NCBI GenBank assembly: GCA_963210315.1
Contig: OY723269.1
Span: forward strand, 1,550,001 to 1,614,000
DNA from: Rhynchopus euleeides
Lineage: Eukaryota; Euglenozoa; Diplonemea; Diplonemida; Diplonemidae
Length of the DNA stretch: 64,000 nucleotides
Reading direction: 5' to 3'
Position 1 is the stretch's first letter; the number at the start of each line of letters is the position of its first letter. The position numbers and the translations under genes are program-made. Shown here one piece after another: positions 23,203 through 31,788 of this stretch. Under the pieces are notes generated by a model. It was not told where the DNA came from. It ran no database searches and saw nothing but the letters and a program-made list of their open reading frames with translations.

Positions 23203-23984
23203 CAGGGCATTAGTTTGACCTTCCCGACGGAGCCTGAAACCTGGTTACCCTGGTTATGACCCACCAAATTTTTTCGCTCGGGCGCTTCGCGCCCGAGCGC
23301 CTCCTGCGCCGTTGTGACCGCGGCGTGCTATTACCTGTCACCCCACCCCCAGGTTATGTATAGTCTCTACTTCCCCCGGGTTTGTGAGAGGACACAGCAC
23401 ACAATTCGCGGTGGTGCCAGGAGGATAACCAATCTACACGCCGACAGGCTTCCTGGCACTCCGCGAGCGCCCGAAGCTTGAATTGAGGGCATGGCTGCGG
23501 GACGACGCCCAGAGCGTACACGGCACTTGGCAATTTTCGCTTGGAGTTGCGCCCCGGGTTTCCCACCACCCATGGTGTTGCACCAGTCAGTGGCGAAGGA
23601 CACGACGCGGCCGCATTCGACGTGGCCGCATTCCGGCTGTTGCAGAGGAGTGCAATGCTCCAGAGCAGCTCTTGCGACACGTTACGGGTTGATGACACAC
23701 GAATCCGGGTCGCATGCTGGCTCACCTTCGTCGTGGCCTGGGTTTTGTCAGTGAGGGACGGCGCAGAAGGGCGCTGTACAATCTTGGCCTGCATCTGCCG
23801 CCGAATGACAGATGCAAGTCGTGTCGTACTATGGCTGCTTGGTGGGCTAGCGCAGCAGGTTACTTGGTCAGGAAAATCCCCGGTTCCGAGCCAGAATTTT
23901 GACTTTTTTTTATTTTTTAAAATAACCAGGTTTCTCCAAATCCTGGTTATCATAACCGGATAACCAGCCCAAACTAATGCCCTG
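23203..23984. mobile_element. Non-autonomous hAT-like element H4 (782 bp)
   Basis: Ends are CAGGGCATTAGTTTG (23203) and CAAACTAATGCCCTG (23984), a perfect 15-bp TIR. The flanks share CCTACCC (23196-23202 and 23985-23991) inside C runs, so an 8-bp TSD that changed by one C is likely. Subterminal words are CTGGTTA / ATAACCAG. A GAA/TTC-loop GC hairpin sits at 23275-23299. No transposase was found. Confidence 0.82.
23275..23299. repeat. 11-bp GC hairpin with TTC/GAA triloop
   Basis: CGCTCGGGCGC (23275-23285) pairs with 23289-23299. On the minus strand the tip is GCGAAGC, as in hAT-A. Confidence 0.8.
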
Positions 23985-24548
23985 CCTACCCCCCCCCCCC
24001 CCCGGCAAAAAAAGCAAGAATCGCCCACCGTGGGATCATCATCAGAATAACTCGAAACAGCCCCTCTCGTCAGGGGCTGCGAGAGGCACATCAAGAAGAG
24101 GAGTGGAGCTGCGTTCTTTGTTTGTACTAACGGTGTCTGCGACTGCATGTGTTGCAGAATACCGAACGCTGCCACGAATCTTTTTCATGCGAAAATCTAG
24201 CTGTATTTTTATCTTCTTCTTCTTCTTCAAATACCCGCTGCAAAATCTTTCGAAAAATGCAGCGGTAGTGGTGGAGGGGTGGTGGTGGTTTGCACAGATA
24301 AACTCAGAGATCCCTGCCAGTTCTTTGTTTCCCGCCCCCCCCCCCCTCCCCTCTCTCCAGATTGGGCACAAGCCTGGAGGAACAGCAGCCTTTCTCCCCC
24401 GCACCCTCTGTCTTGTGGCGGGCATCCAAGTCTCCTTTGCACGGGGGAGACATTTCGGGATGGCGTGCCATGGCGTGGGAACCCCGCATGCGTAGCCTGT
24501 GTGTTTGTGGTTCGCAGTGCAAATCGCATCAAAATGACGGGGGGGGGG
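23985..24548. other. Gene-free stretch
   Basis: Mixed sequence between C run 23989-24003 and G run 24539-24548, with a further C run at 24337-24347. No supported gene. Confidence 0.5.
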
Positions 24549-24550
24549 TA

Positions 24551-25693
24551 GGGGGGGCTAATTCAACCCAAAAAACGGGAGTAAACCCCACTTTTTCAGG
24601 GAGCATCCCTAAACATGAAATCAATGCTACAAATCGACCCAAACCAGTCCAGAAACGTGTTTCTGGGGGGTTTTGGTGACCTGTGTGGCCCAGAGAGGCC
24701 CAGAAACGCGATTTTTTTCACTTGGCACAGATGTGGTACCAGATGCGGTACCTGAATGGCCCGAGAAAAACAGCCGGCGGGCACTCCTTTCTGCAGGCAC
24801 TGCGGCTTGACGTCATATGTCACCATTGCATCAATGTAGTCATGATTGAGCCACTTCGATAGTGTTCCGCCCCCTTCACAGTTTGTAAGATCGGCAAGGT
24901 GGGTTTATCGTGGTTGGCGTGCCACCGTACATTTTTCACGTACCCCAATGCTGGCTGGCACGACATGAACTGCGCCAGCCACCCCGGTGCATCTCCCGGA
25001 GGAGGGAGACGAGCTTATCCTCGAGAAGGAAAACGCTCTCGATCCGAGTGGCGCTCAGCTCACCAGCAGGTTCCCTGTCATTTGCCTTCAATTATTTGAG
25101 GGCGTAGCCGCCCCATTAGAATGGCAAGGGCCGCTAGTTGATTACTCTCAATGAGAGCAGGGCATCAATTGCCCACTTTGGGGGATATCGAGGTCGCTGA
25201 GTTATTGCCACCTCTGAATGGCGTCGGAACGGACAAACCCTCTGAGCAGCGTCCTGCTTCCGCCCATAGTGCGTGCCTATCATCTCCGGAACCTCAATCT
25301 ACAAGGGAGACTAACCTTCTCAGTGCAAACACGAGTGCACTTTGGCCTCTACCCCCACCTCGCGGTGCTGCTTGTCGCCCCTCGGTACATGGTGATGTTA
25401 CATCGATCAGCGTCATCAAGTAGAGCTTGACCGATGAATCATTCGGTTGCTTCGACCACAGGTTTCGCTGTATGTTGCAAGCAGCCGCTGTAAACTGGCA
25501 CAGCACCGGTACCACATCTGTGCCAAAAAATTGGAGACGCAAAAAATGAGCTTTCCGGGCGGAATTTGGGCCTATTTCGGGCAGATACCGGGTTTCCGGG
25601 GTGATATGGGGTGTTTCTGGCCTTTTGGTGCCCTTGGGGGCCTCTCTGCGGCGAAGTTGAAAATTTGGGTTTACTCCCGGTTTTAGCCCCCCC
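24551..25693. mobile_element. TA-flanked DNA element, copy B (1143 bp)
   Basis: Same element as 13653-14796, in the same orientation, with GGGGGGGCTAA and TTTTAGCCCCCCC ends and TA at 24549-24550 and 25694-25695. Only scattered substitutions separate the two copies, so both are young. The right junction carries the insertion of hAT-B. Confidence 0.88.
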
Positions 25694-25698
25694 TAGGG

Positions 25699-26733
25699 CA
25701 GTGAACCCAATAAACGACGTTTATTTCAGAAACCGTTTTTAAATAAACGTTAAACGTTTATAAACGCTAAACGTTTAGCGTTTATTTAGCGAAGCAGCTT
25801 GTGCCCACACCCCACCCACATAACCTGACCTCACACACTCCCACACGATTCTGGTGGCAGAAAGTGCCCAATATGCTCCGGAAACTCAATTCCGCCCACT
25901 CACAGGGGGTGGTATGCCCCCGACGATGCCGTTTTTAGCAACCAAAATTTTTGGGACAGAACTTGTACCTGGGCTGCACACCACAGGACACATCAAGCAG
26001 AGCAAGCACACCTCAACCTGCCAGATGCACAGAAGAACTGTTGTCGTTGATTGTTCTGAAACATAACAGCTTCTCGGTGCCCTCCAGAGGCCAAAAGGCA
26101 AGCCAATATGAGGTAATTGCGCCAGGAACAGTTGTGGGAGAAGTATGGTACAGTTCGTGTCCCATTTGACGCTGTTCTTGGGAGCTTACGGCAGCTGGGT
26201 CTGTGGCACGGCGCATCCGTTGCCAGGGAGCGCGTCCTCGGGTGTGGTGCCTCACCTGCGAGCATGTGGCACAGGGACGCCATACGAGAGTCTCTCAGAT
26301 GCCTCCTCTGATGGGAGGCAGCTGACTGGAACAGGCACCTGGTACAGCAGGCACGGGTACAAGAAGTGGCCAGAAATAGCGCCGATGTTTTCGACCCTGC
26401 GCTTCGACATCTTGCTGTCCTCACCGCAGCGGTGACCCCCCGCCCTGGAATTTGGGGTGTGGTGCGCTGGCCATGATGTATTATGATGTAAAGTGACTCA
26501 GTGGCAGAGCCTGCAGGAAACGTTTATTAAGCGTTTGGGGGTCTTCGCTACGGGGTGGTCGTCAGTGCATTTTGGTGCATTTCCTGTTGAATTGGCTGAA
26601 AAATGACGAAGATTGTCGAAGTTTGTCGACCAGCGAAGACCCCCTTTATCTGAACGTTTATTTCCGCTCAGAATTTTGAGAAACGTTAAACGTTTATAAA
26701 CGCTAAACGTTTTCAACGTTTATTTAATCACTG
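25699..26733. mobile_element. Non-autonomous hAT element (hAT-B), 1035 bp
   Basis: It begins CAGTGAACCCAATAAACG and ends CGTTTATTTAATCACTG. CCCTAGGG is duplicated at 25691-25698 and 26734-26741. Terminal zones are filled with AAACGTTTATAAACGC words (25700-25800, 26640-26730). The ends resemble those of hAT-A (CAGTGATTAAA). The interior has no recognisable transposase. Confidence 0.88.
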
Positions 26734-26741
26734 CCCTAGGG

Positions 26742-27483
26742 GGGGGGGGGGTCACTCGGGGGTTTCTGGACTCCTGCGAATGGAAAATCCACCTGGGGCA
26801 CACCCCACCTGTGACAGGCTGTGCGGCACAGCCTGCCTGGTGCGAAACCAGAAACCAGCGGCCCTCATTGGGGCTGCTCGAGGCACCGCCAAGAATCGTT
26901 GAAATAGTTCAAAATGATTGCACGTGTGTGTGGCCCAGCGATTCGGTTGGGATTCAGGCGCTCTGCGTTCCATACAGCTTGGGTGACGATTGTCCCAGAA
27001 GCAGAGAGCGGTGTGCTTGCTATGGGGCGGAACGGCGGCGGGAGGGCGCACCTGATGACTTTCCCGAAAAAAAAAGATAAAAAAAGATGGTGTGCGCGGC
27101 TGCCGCTGTGGGCACGCACGCACAGCGTCGCATCCGATTCCCCACCACGCCCCCCTCCCCGCTCGGTGCGCTCTGCATTCAGCAAAAAAATATCTGACGT
27201 TGGCTTTCCACACCCCATCCCCCCCTCCCCCTTTGGCGCCCTGGATCCAGAGCCTGATTTTCCACCTTCGTTTGTCTTGGCGCCCTTTTCTTCTTGGGCC
27301 AAGATTTCCGGGTGCGTCGTTTCTGGTGGCCCAAAGTGTGAGATCATCAAAATACGGGGCGATTCTACGGGGTTTCTTCCTTCCACACTCCCCCCATCAT
27401 TAACCCGTGGAAAAGTGGTGTCCGCATCAAGATCAGGATGTGCTTGGTGCGGTCGGCACTGCTGCAAAACGATACTAATCTCG
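26742..27483. other. Gene-free stretch
   Basis: A G run continues from the hAT-B target site. The rest is mixed DNA, with C-rich parts around 27140-27240. No coding frame could be supported. Confidence 0.45.
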
Positions 27484-27495
27484 TTAACCCTTTAA

Positions 27496-28787
27496 CCCTT
27501 TAGGAGTTATCTACACATATATGTGTAGATAACTCAGATTTTTTTGGCCACTGGCACTCAGGCACTTTCTACTCGGAATTTTTGCCCGATTTTTTTTATG
27601 GTGAACTCGGATGTCGCAGTTCTTTCCACGAACGCCGGAGACAAAAATGGGCACGCCAAAGGGCAAATGTTTGTTGCGAGTGCGAAACTTGGAAAAAACG
27701 GAAATTTCCGGAAATCGGGATTTTTTTGGGATCTGGGCACTTTGGGTTATTACCTGGGCAAAGTGTCTTCTACTACGACTTTTTCAAGATTTTTTTTATG
27801 GTGAACTGTTCCGAACGCAACGCGTCGTATTCTCGCAAAGAACACACATTTTTCCGGGAAAAAAATGCAGTTGCCGGCGAAAGAACATTGTCGGCACTGC
27901 CTGCCCTAGAGCTTTGTTGTTCGTGTAGTTCATGTTACAGTGCTAAGAGCCCGTAGAAGCAAAAGTAGAACCTGCTGCGCTAGCCCCACCAAGCAGCCAC
28001 AGTACGACAGGACGCGCGCAGGCACCGGGCCCCCTCTCCTTAAAAAAAAACTGCCTGCCCGGCACTTCAAATTGTGGTGACCCGGAAAAAAAAATTTTTT
28101 TCGGGAAAAATATGTTCTCGGAAACGGCGAGAACAGCGCATTTCACGACAGAAAAAATTCTGAAAAAAATCCAAATTTGAAAATTTTTCCGGCCGAAACC
28201 AAATTTCGGACCCACCTATTTTTCGGTTTTTGGTGGTTTCTGGCCACCCGAGGGTCCTGCACCTGTGGTCACAGAAATGGCCTCGAAACACCCCCAGGCC
28301 CCCTAAAAACGCATTTCTGGAAAGATACGCCCCAAAACTGCCCGAAGGGTGCGTCTGAGTCTGGTGACCTGACCCCACAAACCCTGCATTTTTCACCTTT
28401 TTCACCCAAAAATTGGATCAGCAGGCAAAAATCGAGATTTTTTGACTTTTTCACCAAGTCTCGGCATCGTGAACTGCGCTGTCCTCGTTCTGCCCGAAAA
28501 ACACATTTTTCGGATTTTTTCCCGAATCTGGGGGTCCGGTTTGGCCACGTGGCTGGGCCCGAAAATCAGCCAAAACCATTTTGGGTGGTCATTGGGAGTC
28601 GCCTGCCGTGGGAAAAAATATACTTTTTTCACAAAAAAAAGTCGATTCTCGGATCGTTCTGAAACAACGCGGTTCACCATGAAAAAAAATTCCGATTTTG
28701 GTGTAGTAGAAAATTGCTTACTGGGCAAAGTGGCCAGAATTCCGGTTTTTGGGCCTTCTAAATCGTACCCCCCCGATGGCTAAAGGG
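27496..28787. mobile_element. piggyBac-like element P1, nested in P0 (1292 bp)
   Basis: TTAA lies at 27492-27495 and 28788-28791. Ends are CCCTTTAG and CTAAAGGG. A perfect 32-bp palindrome (27504-27535, centred on TATATA) lies 8 bp from the left end. The interior repeats ATTTTTTTTATGGTGAAC and related words in both orientations (27586, 27790, complement near 28675). Confidence 0.82.
27504..27535. repeat. Perfect 32-bp palindrome near the P1 end
   Basis: The arm GAGTTATCTACACATA is followed directly by its reverse complement. It is comparable in place, but not in sequence, to palindromes at 30194-30217 (P2) and 31575-31592 (P0). Confidence 0.92.
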
Positions 28788-29748
28788 TTAACCCTTTTCC
28801 GACCACGGGGGGGTTAATTAATTTTCGAGATTTCGGGTTTCACACCGCGATCGTGAGTACGTTGGACGGATTTTGGTGTTTTTCAAGATTTCTTTTGATG
28901 GTGAAATCGGTTGTCGCAATTATATTCAAGACAACCAAACAAAGTCCCCGGAAAATTATTTTTTCCATTTTCCCAGCAGTGACAAAGTGCACACCGTGAA
29001 AACACCCTGAAATCCTGAAAAAATCGCGCGTGGCCTTGGCAACCCAAATATATTGGGTATCTGGAACCCACTCAGATCCTACTGTTGCTTTCTCGAGCAC
29101 AGTGGTCGAAACCCTACTCTCGGTGGCCAAACAATCGCCAAATGGTGGAGTTCAAAGCATGTTACTGCTGATCGCAAAAACCAAAGATTTTCGAGGGTTT
29201 TCCAGGGTACGTATATGCAGGCTACATAGGGGCCTATATAGGTGGGTGGTCGGTGTGGGTTGGGGGGGCCAACTTGACCTCTGCCGTCCAGTGGGACGGA
29301 ACAACGTCTTTTTTCAAAAAATTTGTTGTCGTGAAATGCGCTGTTCGTGCCATGTTCGAGACTGCCAGAGTTGTTGAACAAAAATATTTCCCTCCCTTGA
29401 CAAACGCGAAAGCCAAGTCCCTGGTTAATTAGCATTCCTGGTCATGGGGTCTGGGTGTCGTCACCCCCACCGGGCCACTTTCAGCCTCACGAATCCGTGC
29501 GAAGCGGCGATTTTCGGACAGATTCAGCCCAGAACAATTCCAGGAAAAAAATCGATCAAAAAGTTCAAGTTCGCAACATGTTACTTGGTCTTGACATTTT
29601 TTTCTCGTTTTTCCAAAAAATGGCCAAAAACCAGAATTCTCGGATTTTCGTGTTTTCCCCTCCGGTGGGAACATGAATTCTGTAAACCAACATGTCCAAA
29701 CACGCACGTTCGTGGAATATTTTTCACCAGCCCTTTTCACCATAAAAA

Positions 29749-30126
29749 CATGGTATGACAAAGGTCTTAATAAGAAAAGGATCTTTTCACTTCTTTCTTA
29801 AGACGTCTTAATGCAGGTGCTGCATTAAATTTCTTAAATTAATGACCCCCATTATTTTTAAGAAATGCAGGATTTCTTAAGATTTCTTAATGAAATGATG
29901 GACATTATTTCCATATCTCCCAGCATTAAAAATGTCCATCATTCTGAAAAAGATCTTTTAAGATCTTTTTCAGAATGATGGACATTAAAATGCTAGGCAT
30001 TAAGAAACACGTCTTAAGAAATCAGTAAGAAATCTTTAAGAAATAGCCCTTTCGGCATTACATTAAGACGTCTTAAGAAATTTCGAGATTTCTTAACATT
30101 TCTTGCAAGATCTTTGTCATACCATG
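29749..30126. mobile_element. Small element with CATGG ends and 6-bp TSD (378 bp)
   Basis: Ends are CATGGTATGACAAAG and CTTTGTCATACCATG, flanked by exact TAAAAA (29743-29748 and 30127-30132). The inverted right end CATGGTATGACAAAGATCTT aligns well with CATGGTTTTCAACAGATCTT from the 14.4-kb hAT-like element at 46848-61241, which also has a 6-bp TSD. The interior is built of CTTAAGAAAT and AGATCTT words and includes a hairpin with two perfect 27-bp arms (29931-29957 and 29960-29986). Confidence 0.85.
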
Positions 30127-30193
30127 TAAAAAGAAATCTTCAAAAAGGTGACATTCTAAGGAACTTACCTCCCAACCCCAATTTTTTTTGCAT

Positions 30194-30217
30194 TAACCAC
30201 GCATATATGCGTGGTTA
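30194..30217. repeat. Perfect 24-bp palindrome near the P2 end
   Basis: The arm TAACCACGCATA is followed by its reverse complement, 12 bp inside the right terminus of P2. Confidence 0.92.
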
Positions 30218-30349
30218 GTCGGGAAAGGGTTAAACACCAGGGGGGGTCGACTTTATTTTCCGTTTTTGCGACCTTTTCTCATTGAGCCCGAAGCCGCAAC
30301 CCCGCATTTTTTTCATCCGAAAAGTAGGTAATCGGGTGTATTTTGACTC

Positions 30350-31007
30350 GCGGAATCCACCATCGCAAGAAATTTTGAAAAATAATGCGAAGAAAAATCC
30401 TGAAATGGGACTCCTTTACGCACCCCCAAAAAGGCCTATTTTCACCCCAAAATTGGGGGTTGATGAGTTTCTCCTGAAAAAATCCGAGGCGGTGGCATGA
30501 AATGGCGGAACCAGGGGCAATCTGGGACAGAATCAGCCCAGCGGAATCCGAGATACAAAAAAAATCTCAATTTGATGGAGTAGAACACCCCTGGGTGCCA
30601 GCCCGCAATGGCAGGTCCCGTTGTGCCGACCTGCTCAACCACCCTCAGGGGGGTATCTGACGTGTGGAGCGGGTTGAGGACCGGTCATCCGTTTTTTCCA
30701 GATCAGCCTCAGTACCCTGGGGGAATTTTGAACAGCGGAATCCACGATCGCAAGAGATTCTGAAAAATATTGAACAGAAAATTCCTGAAATGGGGCTCCT
30801 TTGCGCGCGTCCTCAAAAATGCCCAAATCCCCCTGGAAATCGGGGAGCCGTCTGATATTCCCTGAAAAATGCTGGATGGTATCGAGCTTGGCGCAACCGC
30901 AGGCAATATGTGACAGAATCAGCACGGAAGATTCCGAGACAGCAAAAAAATCGATCAAAATGGTGAAGTGGAGCCCCGGGGTGCCCGTTCCCAATTGCAG
31001 GTCACAT
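30350..31007. repeat. Diverged tandem duplication of about 385 bp inside P0
   Basis: The blocks 30350-30617 and 30734-31007 share, in order, GCGGAATCCAC, ATCGCAAGA, CCTGAAATGGG, CTCCTTT, GACAGAATCAGC, a GATTCCGAGA-type stretch and the TGCAGGTC/GGCAGGTC end. Spacing and many bases differ, so the duplication is old. Confidence 0.7.
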
Positions 31008-31574
31008 GAGCACCGACCTGCGGAAATGCAAGAAGGGCCGGGGTGTGAGGGGTGGACGGGAATTGAGCGGTCTTGTGTCCAGCCCTCGAATTCCTCCACA
31101 TCAGTCTCAAGTACCCATAATTTGTGCAGGGCTCAGTTGCACACTACTGTTTCTGGGTGCTGGCTGGGCGCCGTCGACACTCTCCTGTGGAGGTGGTATT
31201 GCCTGTCTTGGAACGGTCCTTCTCAGGGTGCATCGTTCTTGGCAAGGCCGAGGGAGACACGCATTACAAACGGCAGTCGAACACGTGCCACTGGCATTTG
31301 TATTCAAGCGAGGAAGCGGTCGAGGCCGGTTGTACCTCTGTTCGATGAATACTGGCGAACTGATGGTGGTGCCAAAAACAGGAAAATATAGTGGAAAAAG
31401 TGACCAAAAACCGATTTTTGACCAAATTCTCCTTCAAACCTAAAACTGGTTCTGCTCCATCTTTCTCGCCGAAACTGGTCGCATTTGATTCCGCTGCTCT
31501 GAAAGATTTCACCATAAAAAAAATCGGTGAAAAATTCCACGATCCGACCCCATAGGTGCCCAAGGAATATTATC

Positions 31575-31592
31575 CCACCCCGTACGGGGTGG
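31575..31592. repeat. Perfect 18-bp palindrome near the P0 end
   Basis: CCACCCCGT is followed directly by ACGGGGTGG, 15 bp inside the right terminus of P0. Confidence 0.9.
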
Positions 31593-31611
31593 TTGGTGCT
31601 TAAAGGGTTAA

Positions 31612-31788
31612 GGGGGTAACTGTACTCATTCTTGGCCCTCGTCGGTGGTGTACGAGCCTTCAACGCATCCCGAATCAGTCCACTGGCCATGCCCAGCAAC
31701 AGCATGTCGATTTGCTGACGGCGTGCGCTTTTCTGTGATTTTTCGAACTGCGCCGGCACAGCCACCGTCCCCTGCAATGTGTACCCGC
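31612..31788 (-). CDS. Possible exon of an unrecognised gene, cut off by P0
   Basis: On the minus strand a consensus-like acceptor (TGTGACAG) is followed by about 58 codons that look coding: GYTLQGTVAVPAQFEKSQ, then RQQIDMLLLGMASGLIRDAL and a Lys/Arg/Thr-rich end. The frame runs straight into the TTAA border of P0 at 31608-31611 without a stop or clear donor. I do not recognise the family. The helix-like segment LLLGMASGLIRDAL is amphipathic. It may be a real gene truncated by the transposon, or chance. An upstream exon on the minus strand between 31800 and 32200 is possible but unsupported. Confidence 0.3.

Larger units (their letters stand above)
28792..30229. mobile_element. piggyBac-like element P2, adjacent to P1 (1438 bp)
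   Basis: TTAA lies at 28788-28791 (shared with P1) and 30230-30233. The left end CCCTTTTCCGAC matches the inverted right end CCCTTTCCCGAC. A perfect 24-bp palindrome (30194-30217) lies 12 bp from the right end. It contains a smaller element with a 6-bp TSD (29749-30126). Confidence 0.84.
27488..31607. mobile_element. piggyBac-like element P0, split by two nested relatives
   Basis: TTAA lies at 27484-27487 and 31608-31611. Element DNA is 27488-27495 plus 30234-31607. If the two inserted elements are removed, the left end reads CCCTTTAAACACCA and the inverted right end CCCTTTAAGCACCA, a 13/14 match. TTAA duplication with CCC/GGG ends is the hallmark of the piggyBac superfamily. An 18-bp palindrome (31575-31592) lies 15 bp from the right end. 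No transposase is recognised, so it is probably a non-autonomous element. Confidence 0.82.

Noticed and set aside
23354..24175. 273-codon minus-strand open frame
   Set aside because: It crosses the right border of hAT-like element H4 (23984) and has no recognisable motif, so it is probably chance in GC-rich DNA.
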